This document shows positions 16,412 through 24,985 of a stretch of DNA of 64,000 nt, piece by piece. This DNA comes from Oscillibacter sp. Its GTDB lineage: Bacteria > Bacillota > Clostridia > Oscillospirales > Oscillospiraceae. The DNA lies in NCBI GenBank assembly GCA_014799925.1, contig JAAVHC010000047.1, positions 30,600-94,599 on the forward strand. The letters are read 5' to 3'. The notes under the pieces were generated by a model. It did not search any database, had not been told where the DNA came from, and saw only the letters and a list, made by a program, of their open reading frames with translations. Each line of letters opens with the position of its first letter. Within the stretch, counting starts at the first letter, position 1. A program made the position numbers and the translations under genes.

Positions 16412-17755
16412 TCAGCGGCCCTCCTCAATGGCCCGCAGGCAGACCTCCAGCGCGTCCCCGCCCTCCGGAACCACGATGTCAGGCTCGGTGCCCATCTCCT
16501 CGCTGCTGCCGCCGTCCAGGTTCAGGCCGTTCACGGTAGAGAATTGATAGACAATCCCCGAATTTGGCAGGACACAGATCATAGGGTCAACGCCGATCCC
16601 GTCCCCGCCAGTGGTCCGCCCCACCAAAGCGGCAAAGCCGGTATCTTTGCAGAGTACAGCGAAATATTCGCTGGCAGAGTAGACCCTGGGGCTGACTAAC
16701 AGCCAGAATTTGCCTGAAAACGCAGGAGCATCCGGATAATTTATGCCCGACGATGTTCCAATATACATTGACGTACAGTGTGTGATTCCTTTCAAATCGT
16801 CCTGTTCCAAAGCCGGCAAGCTGTCCAGATCCAGCTCTTCAATCGGACGCAGTTCCGGCACAAAGTACATTGCATCACGGTTTCTCACATTGTAGTAATC
16901 CAGTGTTTCCGCCCCTCCCTTGATCAGCGCGTCATGCGTCTTACCCAGGGCCTCTGTCAGGTTCGGAGCGAGCAGCAGCAGCTCACTATATATATTGCTC
17001 CCGCCGCCGTTGCGCCTGATGTCGATTATACAGTTCTCGTAACCTTCCGCTTCAATCGTTTGGAAGAAATTCAGCAGAAGCGCCTGGTCACGGTGGAATC
17101 CTTCCCCAAAAGAAGACAGCATCGACCGTACCTCCACATAGGCCGCGCTCTGTTCCGGGTAGTAGGCGAAGGTCAGATTATCACCCGCCGCCGCGCTTCC
17201 GGAATCGGAGCCGCTCACGCCGGAAGCTGAAGGCTTCTCCTCTTCCCCTGACCAGTGATAGACGCTTCTGGACTGCTCGCTTCCCAGAAGCTCCGCATAA
17301 TACTGGAAATACGCACTTTCTCCTGCCCCAAGAAGCGCGCTTCCATATGTGGAAGCGTATCTGTCCGCATGGAACACCATCATATGCCCGGTATATCCAA
17401 AACTGTTTGAAACCATTTGGAGCACCCGCAGCAGGTCCGCCGCCGAGTTCGCCCGCTGCGCCATGTCATGGTACTGCAGCTCCAAATCCTTCAAGCGGCT
17501 CCCGGTAGCGCGGTACAGCACGCCCTCATAGGGGTAGTTCTCCTCCAGCGTTTTCCAGAACAGGTTCCAGTCCTCCATCCACGGGCTGAGTTCTTCCGGT
17601 TCCTCCGGTCCTTCCGGGGTCTCCGCCGGAGCGGCGCCAGCCACAGCGGGTTCCGACTCGCCGGGGGACGGCTCCCCCTCTCCGGCGGCGGGAGAACAGC
17701 CGCTCAGCAGCAGGGCCAGCGCCAGCAGAAATGAGGAAATTTGCCTGTATTTCAT
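16412..17755 (-). CDS. S41-family peptidase-like lipoprotein
   Basis: 447 residues. The lipoprotein signal (MKYRQISSFLLALALLLSGC) places it on the outer face of the membrane, followed by a low-complexity Glu/Pro/Ala linker of about 35 residues. The C-terminal half is S41-like: IIDIRRNGGGSNIYSELL, then PRVYSASEYFAVLCKD (nucleophile Ser region) and VGRTTGGDGIG. In the CtpA/Prc branch the position after the GG would supply a Lys general base; here it is Asp, so this belongs to another S41 branch or has lost activity. The start follows AAGGAGC. It stands 15 bp downstream of a truncated S51-like reading frame. Confidence 0.82.
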   Translation of the reverse strand: MKYRQISSFLLALALLLSGCSPAAGEGEPSPGESEPAVAGAAPAETPEGPEEPEELSPWMEDWNLFWKTLEENYPYEGVLYRATGSRLKDLELQYHDMAQRANSAADLLRVLQMVSNSFGYTGHMMVFHADRYASTYGSALLGAGESAYFQYYAELLGSEQSRSVYHWSGEEEKPSASGVSGSDSGSAAAGDNLTFAYYPEQSAAYVEVRSMLSSFGEGFHRDQALLLNFFQTIEAEGYENCIIDIRRNGGGSNIYSELLLLAPNLTEALGKTHDALIKGGAETLDYYNVRNRDAMYFVPELRPIEELDLDSLPALEQDDLKGITHCTSMYIGTSSGINYPDAPAFSGKFWLLVSPRVYSASEYFAVLCKDTGFAALVGRTTGGDGIGVDPMICVLPNSGIVYQFSTVNGLNLDGGSSEEMGTEPDIVVPEGGDALEVCLRAIEEGR

Positions 17756-17770
17756 CGAAATTGCTCCTTT

Positions 17771-17869
17771 CTATAACGCCCGGTTTGAATGGTCAATTAC
17801 CTTATTTAACCGTTTATTCGCTTCTATTGCCTGCGTACCCGAGCCGCCGCCGCATAAAAATACTTTCAT
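17771..17869 (-). pseudogene. N-terminal remnant of an S51 / GATase1-like peptidase
   Basis: Thirty-two codons starting MKVFLCGGGSGTQAIEANKR and ending NRAL, then TAG. The block K(I/V)FLCGGGSG..(A)N.RLN..IDH is the start of type 1 glutamine amidotransferase-like / dipeptidase E relatives of ~200 residues; the rest is absent. The S41 gene starts 15 bp downstream, suggesting that it replaced the body of this gene. No strong ribosome site was seen. Confidence 0.5.
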
Positions 17870-17919
17870 TTTGTCATATCGCGATGTCCGCCGCAACGGC
17901 ATCGGTGAAAAGAAAAGCA

Positions 17920-18402
17920 TTATATCTTCACGCGCTCCACCACCAGCCCGCCGGCGGCGCCGACGGCAATCCCGGCCAGGGTTCCGCTGACCAGCAGCGC
18001 CGGCAGATACCATCCCAGCCGCGCCGTCTCCAGCACGGCCATGGCAACCAGCAGCTGGCCCATATTGTGGCATACGCCGCCGGCGATGCTGACGCCCAGG
18101 ATGGAAAACCGGTCCAGCTTTTTCAGCGCCGCCATCACCGCCAGGCTCAGCGCCGCCCCCGCCAGGGAGTAGGCGAAGCTGTAGGCGCTGCCGAAGGTCA
18201 TGGAAACCAGCGCAACCCGGATCAGAGAGAGCCACGCCGCGTCCCGGAGGCCCAGCCGGTACAGGGCGAACAGCACCACCAGATTGGTCAGCCCGACCTT
18301 CATCCCCGGCAGCAGCCCCGGCAGGACGATCAGGCTCTCCAGCCAGCTCAGGGTCATGGCGAGAGCAACCAGAAGCGCGTACCGCGCCGCATGCTTTCTC
18401 AT
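17920..18402 (-). CDS. Gx transporter family protein (heptaprenyl diphosphate synthase component I-like)
   Basis: 160 residues, almost entirely membrane segments (five to six). SWLESLIVLPGLLPGMKVGL followed by TNLVVLFALY is the diagnostic block of PF07456 proteins, despite the old 'component I of heptaprenyl diphosphate synthase' name. The ligand is unknown. It starts 11 bp after the NusG-II gene, a pairing common in Clostridia, often near ApbE or Rnf genes, none of which is present here. Confidence 0.85.
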   Translation of the reverse strand: MRKHAARYALLVALAMTLSWLESLIVLPGLLPGMKVGLTNLVVLFALYRLGLRDAAWLSLIRVALVSMTFGSAYSFAYSLAGAALSLAVMAALKKLDRFSILGVSIAGGVCHNMGQLLVAMAVLETARLGWYLPALLVSGTLAGIAVGAAGGLVVERVKI

Positions 18403-18413
18403 GGCGTCCCTCC

Positions 18414-18779
18414 TTATCCCGCTTCCGCGTCGAAGAGCGGCGCCTCGCCGCCCTCGATCCGGACGATCAGACGGTGGGGCAGGCAGACGATGACCTCGCC
18501 CTCCCGGGAGATCTTTCCCATGCGGACGCAGGTGTGATCGCCGCAGTTGGCGCTGGTGATCTCCGCCGCCCCGCGGCGGATAACCAGGACATTGTAGTCC
18601 GCGTCCCCGATGGTGACGGTTTGATCCTTCGACAGCTCATAGCGGGCGGCTTCTTCGCCGTCCACCGTCACCACCGCCCAGGCTCCGTCCCCGCCGGGAC
18701 GGAGAAACAGGTACAGGACCCCCGCCAGCAGCAGCAGGCCCGCCGCCAGCAGGAGGTCACGCTTGCGGTTTTGCTCCAT
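18414..18779 (-). CDS. NusG domain II-containing protein
   Basis: 121 residues: one N-terminal membrane anchor (LLLAAGLLLLAGVLYLF), then an extracytoplasmic NusG-II (PF07009) domain with TITSANC-like block AEITSANCGDHTCVRMGKIS and VCLPHRLIVRI. The spaced Cys pair and CLPH motif are typical. Function unknown; it forms a two-gene unit with the Gx transporter gene. Starts with an AAAGGAGC site and is divergent from the gene at 18856 by 76 bp. Confidence 0.87.
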   Translation of the reverse strand: MEQNRKRDLLLAAGLLLLAGVLYLFLRPGGDGAWAVVTVDGEEAARYELSKDQTVTIGDADYNVLVIRRGAAEITSANCGDHTCVRMGKISREGEVIVCLPHRLIVRIEGGEAPLFDAEAG

Positions 18780-18855
18780 GGAAAAAGCTCCTTTGCATAG
18801 TTTTCCCTTCTTTTGGGCAGATTACAGCCAAAACTGTCAAAAAAGAGGGATGCGT

Positions 18856-19410
18856 ATGACTGGTTTCGCGGCTTCGTTCCGCCGGGAGGCGGCGCTGGAG
18901 AAATGGCTGCTGCTGTTTTTCCTCTTTTCCGCCGCCGGATGGGTGTGGGAGGTCCTGCTGACGGCCATTACCACCGGGCAGTGGGTGAACCGCGGGCTGC
19001 TCCACGGCCCGTGGCTGCCCATATACGGCGCGGGCGGGACGCTGATGGCGGCGGCGGCGGGCCGCCTTCGCAGGCAATGGGCCGCGCCGCTGCTGGGGAT
19101 GCTGTCCGGCGGCGCGGTGGAGTACGGAACGTCCCTGGCGCTGGAGGGCTGGTTCCATCAGCGGTGGTGGGACTACGCCGGTCAGGCGGGAAGCCTGGGA
19201 GGACGGATCTGCCTGGCCAGCCTGCTGGGCTTCGCCCTGGCGGGCTGGGCCCTGGTCCGGCTGGGGCCCGCGCTGGAGCAATGGCTCGAGGGACTGTCCG
19301 GCGGCGTCCGGACCGCCGTCTGCCGGAGCGTGAGCCTCCTCGTTGCGCTGGACTGGGCGCTGTCGCTGCTGCACCCAAACACCGGGGCCGGCATCAGCTG
19401 CCCGCTGTAA
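18856..19410 (+). CDS. Putative ABC transporter permease (PF06541 / CmpB-like)
   Basis: 184 residues with about five membrane segments. AAGWVWEVLL...WVNRGLLHGPWLPIYGAGG matches the N-terminal GW..E / NRG.L.GP..PIYG signature of this Clostridia-rich family. The name is historical: no ATPase partner is near and no transport has been shown that I know of. Of two in-frame ATGs (18850, 18856) the second is preferred because AGAGGG lies 6 nt before it. It ends 20 bp before the convergent LysR gene. Confidence 0.78.
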   Translation: MTGFAASFRREAALEKWLLLFFLFSAAGWVWEVLLTAITTGQWVNRGLLHGPWLPIYGAGGTLMAAAAGRLRRQWAAPLLGMLSGGAVEYGTSLALEGWFHQRWWDYAGQAGSLGGRICLASLLGFALAGWALVRLGPALEQWLEGLSGGVRTAVCRSVSLLVALDWALSLLHPNTGAGISCPL

Positions 19411-19430
19411 TGCTTTTTCAGGGAAAAGCA

Positions 19431-20336
19431 TCAGAATTCCCGCTGGTCCAGCACCCGCCGCACAATCTGAATAAATCCGGCGGCGTACCTGGGCAGAGGA
19501 TGCTCCCTGGGGTAGCAGGCGTAGAAGTGCCGGTGGTTTTCATAGTCCTCCAGGGGGTAGAAGGCCCCGTGGCGGCGCACCATGTCGTCCACGTAGATGT
19601 CGGAGCACAGCATACAGCTGCCGGTGCCCAGGGCAACCCGCTTGGCCACTTCCAGGGAGTCCGTCTCCAGCAGGACCTTGGGCTCCAGCCCGTAACGGTG
19701 GAAGAGCAGATTCTGGACCACGCGGATGCTGTGTCCCTCCTTGAGGCTGACAAAGGAGTCCCGGCCGGCCGCCTCCAGCTTTACCGCCGTTCCCGGCGGG
19801 AACCGGCCGGCCAGGAACGACCCATCACCCGCCAGAATGCCGATGACCTCCTCCTCAATGAGCTCATAGGCCAATCGGGAGCTGGTGGACTCGATAGCCG
19901 CCAGGGCCAGATCGACCGCGCCGCGGCTTACCAGCTCCTCCAGGTCGGCGCTGCCCCGTTCCGTGAGCTCCAGAGACACGTGGGGATACTGCATGGCGAA
20001 CCAGGGAAGAGCCAGGGGCAGCACCTGTCCCGCCCGCTGCACGCTGATGCCCAGCCGCAGGCGGCCGCTGCCTTCTTCCCGGATCTCCTGAAGCTGATTT
20101 TCCAGACGCTCATGAGCGGAGAGGATCACCTCCGCGGTCTCCAGATATTTCTCCCCGGCGTAGGTCAGACGGAAGGGGGCCACGCTCCGGTCGAAGAGCG
20201 CCACTCCCAGTTCCTCCTCCACCTGCCGGAGCATCTGGCTGAGGGCGGGCTGGCTGACGTACAGCTTCCGGGCGGCGGCGGTGACCCCGCCCTCCCGGGC
20301 GATGGCGCAGATATAGCGGGCTTGCTTCAGATTCAT
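19431..20336 (-). CDS. LysR-family regulator divergent from the citrate lyase genes
   Basis: 301 residues. N-terminal winged helix: MNLKQARYICAIAREGGVTA followed by AARKLYVSQPALSQ, then the substrate-binding domain. The ATG at 20336 has a GGGAGG site. It is divergent from citD with 265 bp between; LysR proteins usually regulate the adjacent divergent operon and themselves, so citrate (or a product) as inducer is a reasonable inference. Confidence 0.9.
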   Translation of the reverse strand: MNLKQARYICAIAREGGVTAAARKLYVSQPALSQMLRQVEEELGVALFDRSVAPFRLTYAGEKYLETAEVILSAHERLENQLQEIREEGSGRLRLGISVQRAGQVLPLALPWFAMQYPHVSLELTERGSADLEELVSRGAVDLALAAIESTSSRLAYELIEEEVIGILAGDGSFLAGRFPPGTAVKLEAAGRDSFVSLKEGHSIRVVQNLLFHRYGLEPKVLLETDSLEVAKRVALGTGSCMLCSDIYVDDMVRRHGAFYPLEDYENHRHFYACYPREHPLPRYAAGFIQIVRRVLDQREF

Positions 20337-20442
20337 GACGGGGCCTCCCTTGCCGGATTCCGAACGCGCGTAAAAGGAACGCGCGATATAGGGGCGCTTT
20401 TGCGGCACATGGCACAAATAGCATAACTAAATTATTATTTTT

Positions 20443-20472
20443 ATTATAATATTTACGCCGCAATTTTGTCAA
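20443..20472 (-). promoter_or_regulatory. Promoter of the LysR gene
   Basis: Leftward TTGACA (20467-20472), 18 nt, TATAAT (20443-20448), in an AT-rich tract rich in ATAA/TTAT inverted patterns that could hold LysR-type sites. Confidence 0.75.
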
Positions 20473-20522
20473 TACATTTCTTTCATAATAAAAATATTAT
20501 TCAGCAATCAGGGATTTTGTAT

Positions 20523-20551
20523 TTGTCCTATGGAAAAATATGTGCTATGAT
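20523..20551 (+). promoter_or_regulatory. Promoter of the citrate operon
   Basis: TTGTCC (20523-20528), 17 nt, TATGAT (20546-20551), 50 bp before the citD start. The -35 is weak, consistent with an activated promoter. Confidence 0.65.
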
Positions 20552-20601
20552 GCGCCCATGGACCCCTGGGAGAAGAATACAGATTTGAAGGAGGAAACGG
20601 C

Positions 20602-20904
20602 ATGGAAATCCTGAAACCCGCCGCGGCGGGGACCCTGGAATCCAGCGACGCCCAGGTCACCGTGGAGCCCGGCGAAAACGGCATCGAGCTGGACCTGACC
20701 AGCTCCGTCATGAACCAGTACGGGCGGCAGATCAAGGCTACGGTGCTGGAAACCCTGGAACGGCTGGAGGTCCGGAACGCCCGGGTCACAGTGGTGGACA
20801 AGGGCGCGCTGGACTGCACACTGAAGGCCCGCGTGGAGTGCGCGGTGCTGCGCAGCTGCGGCAGGTCCGCGGAAAATATCCCCTGGGGAGGTGCGATTCG
20901 ATGA
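20602..20904 (+). CDS. citD: Citrate lyase acyl carrier protein (gamma subunit)
   Basis: 100 residues, the usual size. The prosthetic-group attachment region is GTLESSDAQVTVEP, with the modified Ser close to residue 15; the C-terminal part DKGALDCTLKARVECA is also typical. It carries the 2'-(5''-phosphoribosyl)-3'-dephospho-CoA arm. The genes that make and attach this arm (citX, citG) and the acetylating ligase (citC) are not in this window. Stop overlaps the citE start. Confidence 0.94.
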   Translation: MEILKPAAAGTLESSDAQVTVEPGENGIELDLTSSVMNQYGRQIKATVLETLERLEVRNARVTVVDKGALDCTLKARVECAVLRSCGRSAENIPWGGAIR

Positions 20905-21815
20905 TTCCTCGTCCCAAGCCTGAGCGGTTCCGGCTGCGCCGGACCATGATGTTCATGAACGCCCAGAAGCCCGGCCTCATCAAGGACGCCTACATCTACG
21001 GCTGCGACTCCATCATGCTGGACCTGGAGGACGCGGTGGCGGAAAACCAGAAGGACGCCGCCCGGTTCTCCCTGTACCACGCCCTGAAATCGGTGGATTA
21101 CGGCGGCACCGAGGTTATCGTCCGTATCAACGGACTGGACACCCCCCACTGGAAGGAGGACATCCGCGTCTGTGTGGCGGGCGGGGCCGACGGCATCCGC
21201 ATCGCCAAGTGCGAGAGCGCACAGGACGTGAAAACGGTGGAGGAGGCCGTGGAGAAGGCTGAGGAGGAGTTCGGCGCGGAGAAGGGCCGCACGCTTCTCA
21301 TGGCCGCGCTGGAGAGCCCCAAGGGCATCCTCAACGCCTATGAGATCTGCACCGCCTCCGACCGGCTCTTCGGCGTGGCCATCTCCGGCGGCGACTTCCG
21401 CAAGTGTATGCAGACCAGGTTCCAGCCCGACGGCGTGGACATGCTGGCGGCCCGGGGGCAGATGCTCATCGCCGCCAGAGCCGCCGGAGTCCAGTGCTTC
21501 GACACCGTGTTTACCGACCTGGACGACGCGGAAGGCTTCGAGGCCGAGGTCCGGCAGAACAAGGCCATGGGCTTCGACGGCAAGAGCCTCATCAACCCCA
21601 AGCAGATCCGTCTGGTCCACCAGATCTTCGCTCCCACGGAGAAGGAGGTCATCCAGGCTGAGAAGATCGTCCGGGCCTATCAGGAGCAGTCCAGGGCGGG
21701 CGTGGGCGTGTTCACCGTGGACGGGAAGATGATCGACATCGCCTTCATCCCCGGCGCGGAGCGTACCCTGCGGCTTGCAAAGGCCTGCAATATGTATGAG
21801 GGAGATCTGGTATGA
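20901..21815 (+). CDS. citE: Citrate lyase beta subunit (citryl-ACP lyase)
   Basis: 304 residues; cleaves citryl-ACP to oxaloacetate and acetyl-ACP. Seen: LRRTMMFMNAQKPGLIKDAY, the acidic metal/CoA motif DSIMLDLEDAVAENQKDAAR, and GFDGKSLINPKQI near the C terminus. The ATG at 20901 overlaps the citD stop; a longer frame to 20838 would run back into citD and is not needed. Confidence 0.96.
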   Translation: MIPRPKPERFRLRRTMMFMNAQKPGLIKDAYIYGCDSIMLDLEDAVAENQKDAARFSLYHALKSVDYGGTEVIVRINGLDTPHWKEDIRVCVAGGADGIRIAKCESAQDVKTVEEAVEKAEEEFGAEKGRTLLMAALESPKGILNAYEICTASDRLFGVAISGGDFRKCMQTRFQPDGVDMLAARGQMLIAARAAGVQCFDTVFTDLDDAEGFEAEVRQNKAMGFDGKSLINPKQIRLVHQIFAPTEKEVIQAEKIVRAYQEQSRAGVGVFTVDGKMIDIAFIPGAERTLRLAKACNMYEGDLV

Positions 21816-23374
21816 AGAATGCAGTTGGACGTGAAATTCCCGACTTCCTGCTGAAAGACGGCAAGGAGGTCTATCAGGGCAAGAATTACATGGATGGCAA
21901 GTACATCCGGAAAGCATCCCCCCGGACCCGCCGGTGCGAAAAGCCCCAGGAGAGCAAGATCGTCGGCTCGATCGCCCAGGCCCTCCGGGACTGCGGGGCC
22001 AGGAGCGGCATGACCTTCTCCTTCCACCACCATCTCCGGGACGGGGACTTCGTGGTGAACATGGTCATGCAGGCCGCCATCGAGGAGCTGGGCCTGGAGG
22101 ACCTGACCATCGCCGCCAGCAGTCTGGGCAACGCCCACGACCCCATTGCCGCCTACATCGAGCAGGGCAAGGTGGTGGGCATCCAGACCAGCGGCATCCG
22201 GGGCCGCATGGGCGAGGTGGTTTCCGCCGGGAAGCTGAAGACCCCGGCCATTATCCGCTCCCACGGAGGCCGTCCCAGGGCCATCGAGGGCGGCGAGGTA
22301 CATATTGACATCGCCTTCATCGCCGCGCCCACCAGCGACTGCGTGGGCAACTGCCGGGGCGTGGGCGGCAAGAGCGACTGCGGCAGCATGGGCTATGCCA
22401 TGACCGACGCCAAGTACGCCGACCACGTGGTGGTGGTTACCGACTGCCTGGTGGACTTCCCCAATATGCCCGCCAGCGTGGAGGCCATCGACGTGGACGC
22501 GGTGGTGGTGGTGGACTCCATCGGCAATCCCAGGAAGATCGCCTCCTCCGCCGCCCGGATTTCCCAGAATCCCCGCGACCTGATGATGGCGGAGGACGTG
22601 GCGAGGGTCATCGCCTCCACCCCCTACTTCAAGGAGGGCTTCTCCTTCCAGACCGGCGTGGGCGGCCCCTCCCTGGCGGCCAACCTGTTTCTGGAGCAGT
22701 ACATGGACCAGCGGGGCATCAGGATGGGCTGGGCCATCGGCGGCATCTGCGGCCCCATGGTGGAGCTTCTCAGGAAGGGCAAGGTGGGCAAGGTCATCGA
22801 CGTGCAGGACTTCGACCTGGACGCGGTGCGGTCCATCAACCAGACCCCAGGCCATTATGAGATGTCCGCCAGCCAGTACGCCAATCCCGCCAACAAGGGC
22901 GCCTTCGTCAACAAGCTGGACTTCGTGGTGCTGGCCGCGCTGGAGATCGACACCGGGTTCAACGTCAACGTGCTCACCGGCTCTGACGGCGTTCTGCGCG
23001 GCGCTCCCGGCGGACACCCCGACACCGCGGCGGGCAGCAAGGTCTGCATCATCGTCACGCCTCTGACCCGCGGGCGGATGGCCACCGTGTGCGAGCATGT
23101 GGTGACCGTGACCACGCCGGGCGACTGTGTGGACGTGCTGGTCACCGACTACGGCATCGCCGTGAACCCCCTGCGTCCGGACCTCATAGAGTGCCTGGAC
23201 AACGCGGGCATCCCCCACGTCACCATCGAGGAGCTGAAGGAAAAAGCCTATTCCCTGGTGGGCCGCCCCGACGATCTGGAGTGGGAGGACCAGGTGGTGG
23301 CCGTGCTGGAGGCCAGAGACGGCACCATTCTGGACGTCATCCGGAAAATCAGGCCCTATAACCCGGAAGCTTAA
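21812..23374 (+). CDS. citF: Citrate lyase alpha subunit (citrate:acetyl-ACP transferase)
   Basis: 520 residues. Transfers the acetyl-ACP thioester to citrate. Seen: MTFSFHHHLRDGDFVVNMVM, SLGNAHDPIAAYIEQGKVVG, IRGRMGEVVSAGKLKTPAII, AFIAAPTSDCVGNCRGVGGK and the C-terminal DYGIAVNPLRPDL. The start overlaps the citE stop, so citDEF form one tightly coupled unit. Confidence 0.96.
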   Translation: MKNAVGREIPDFLLKDGKEVYQGKNYMDGKYIRKASPRTRRCEKPQESKIVGSIAQALRDCGARSGMTFSFHHHLRDGDFVVNMVMQAAIEELGLEDLTIAASSLGNAHDPIAAYIEQGKVVGIQTSGIRGRMGEVVSAGKLKTPAIIRSHGGRPRAIEGGEVHIDIAFIAAPTSDCVGNCRGVGGKSDCGSMGYAMTDAKYADHVVVVTDCLVDFPNMPASVEAIDVDAVVVVDSIGNPRKIASSAARISQNPRDLMMAEDVARVIASTPYFKEGFSFQTGVGGPSLAANLFLEQYMDQRGIRMGWAIGGICGPMVELLRKGKVGKVIDVQDFDLDAVRSINQTPGHYEMSASQYANPANKGAFVNKLDFVVLAALEIDTGFNVNVLTGSDGVLRGAPGGHPDTAAGSKVCIIVTPLTRGRMATVCEHVVTVTTPGDCVDVLVTDYGIAVNPLRPDLIECLDNAGIPHVTIEELKEKAYSLVGRPDDLEWEDQVVAVLEARDGTILDVIRKIRPYNPEA

Positions 23375-23482
23375 TGATAGACGGGCCATTCCCGTTTCCC
23401 GCCAGGCCCGTGCGGAGCCGGGCGCCGCTCGCCCCGCACGGATGAACCAAACAAAAATGAAAGAAAGAGCGAGGAATTATTC
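23375..23482 (+). other. citF to transporter gap with a hairpin
   Basis: A stem CCGTGCGGAG... / ...CGCCCCGCACGG (about 23408-23442) lies between citF and the transporter gene, which then has its own GCGAGGAAT ribosome site. The hairpin lacks a T run, so partial attenuation or transcript stabilisation is more likely than full termination. Confidence 0.4.
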
Positions 23483-24850
23483 ATGTCTGAAATAGTCGTT
23501 GGCATCCTTGGCTTTGTGTGTATCATCGCCATTGTGGTGACCCTGTTCCAGAGCAAGACCCTTCCCAGCATCGCGTTCATTGTGTTCCCCTTCATCCTGG
23601 CAGTTATTCTGGTGCTGGGCGGCTACTACTCCGTGGGCAACGTAGGCAGTCTGATCAAGTCCGGCTTCAGTTCCACCTCGCCCACCGCGGCGCTGTTCGT
23701 GTTCTCGGTACTGTTTTTCGGCATCATGACCGACGCCGGCATGTTCGACGTGATCATCGGCAGGCTCATGAAGCTGGTGGGCAACAGCGTCATCGGCGTG
23801 ACGGTCATGTCCACCGTCATCGCCCTCATCGGCCATCTGGACGGCGGCGGCGCGTCCACCTTCTGCATCGTGATCCCCGCCATGCTGCCGGTGTATAAGA
23901 AAATGCACATGCGTCCCACAACCCTGCTGCGGGTCAGCGTACTGGCTATGGGCGTGCTCAACCTGATGCCCTGGTCCGGCCCCACCGCCCGGGCGGCCAC
24001 CGTGCTGGGCATTGAGGCCAGCGCGCTGTGGAGCACCCTGCTGCCCATCCAGGCCTTCGGCGTTGTGCTGTGCCTGGCCCACGCCGTGCTGGCGGGCTGG
24101 CAGGAGCAGAAGCGGGGCGCCGGTCTCAACGGCAAGCTGGCGCAGCTGGAGGGCGACGTGGTGCTGGACGCCGCCGCCCAGGCTGAGCACAACGAGCTGG
24201 CCCGTCCCAAGCTGTTTCTCTTCAACGTGGTCCTGACCATCGGCGTCATCGCCCTGCTGATCTGGGACGAGTTCCCCAGCTACGTGCCCTTCATGCTGGG
24301 CGTGGCTGCCGCCATCCTGGTCAACTACGGCCTTGATTCCAAGATGCACAAGAAGATCATCAACCTCCACGCCGGTCCCGCCCTCATGATGTGCTCCACC
24401 CTGATGGGCGCGGCGGTGCTGATGGGCGTGCTGGTCAAGAGCGTTACGGTGAACGACGTGGAAGTCGCCAGCGTAGTCACCTGCATGTCCAATCTCATCA
24501 AGATGGTGCTGCCCGCCTTCCTGGGCCGCCACCTGCCCATCGTCATCGGCATCCTGTCCGTGCCCCTGGCGCTGGCCTTCGACACCGACAGCTACTTCTA
24601 TGGCATGCTGCCCGTCATGATCGGCATCGGCGAGGGCTTCGGCATCGCGGCGCTGCCCATCGCGGTGGCCATGGTGGTCTGCCGCAACTGCGCCACCTTC
24701 ATCAGCCCCATGGTGCCCGCCACCCTGCTGGGCGTTGGCCTTGCGGACGTGGATATCAAGGACCATATCAAGTGCAGCTTCATGTACGTCTGGGGATTCT
24801 CCATCCTGTGCATGATCGTGGCGATTATCCTCAATATCATGCCTCTGTAA
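23483..24850 (+). CDS. Citrate/metal:H+ symporter, CitMHS family
   Basis: 455 residues with about 11-12 membrane segments. APTAALFVFSVLFFGIMTDA-like block (TSPTAALFVFSVLFFGIMTD), STVIALIGHLDGGGASTFCI, and VLNLMPWSGPTARAATVLG match the Bacillus CitM/CitH pattern. Citrate is usually taken up as a metal complex by this family. Its position behind citDEF supports citrate uptake for fermentation. It is followed by a hairpin at 24876-24910. Confidence 0.88.
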   Translation: MSEIVVGILGFVCIIAIVVTLFQSKTLPSIAFIVFPFILAVILVLGGYYSVGNVGSLIKSGFSSTSPTAALFVFSVLFFGIMTDAGMFDVIIGRLMKLVGNSVIGVTVMSTVIALIGHLDGGGASTFCIVIPAMLPVYKKMHMRPTTLLRVSVLAMGVLNLMPWSGPTARAATVLGIEASALWSTLLPIQAFGVVLCLAHAVLAGWQEQKRGAGLNGKLAQLEGDVVLDAAAQAEHNELARPKLFLFNVVLTIGVIALLIWDEFPSYVPFMLGVAAAILVNYGLDSKMHKKIINLHAGPALMMCSTLMGAAVLMGVLVKSVTVNDVEVASVVTCMSNLIKMVLPAFLGRHLPIVIGILSVPLALAFDTDSYFYGMLPVMIGIGEGFGIAALPIAVAMVVCRNCATFISPMVPATLLGVGLADVDIKDHIKCSFMYVWGFSILCMIVAIILNIMPL

Positions 24851-24875
24851 TTTACCGCATTCTTCTCCCTTTTCT

Positions 24876-24970
24876 CCCCCTGGCGCCGCCCTTGTGGCGG
24901 CGTCAGGGGGCTTACCGCTTCAAGACAAAAATGCAGGCGGCCTCCCCCGGAAACCGGAGGAGGCCGCCTG
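24876..24970. terminator. Back-to-back hairpins between convergent CitMHS and mgtE genes
   Basis: First stem CCCCCTGGCGCCGCC / GGCGGCGTCAGGGGG (24876-24910) for the rightward operon. Second stem CAGGCGGCCTCC / GGAGGAGGCCGCCTG (24934-24970); read leftward it is followed by GCATTTTTGTC and ends the mgtE transcript. Confidence 0.75.
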
Positions 24971-24985
24971 GTAAAGCGCCAGACA

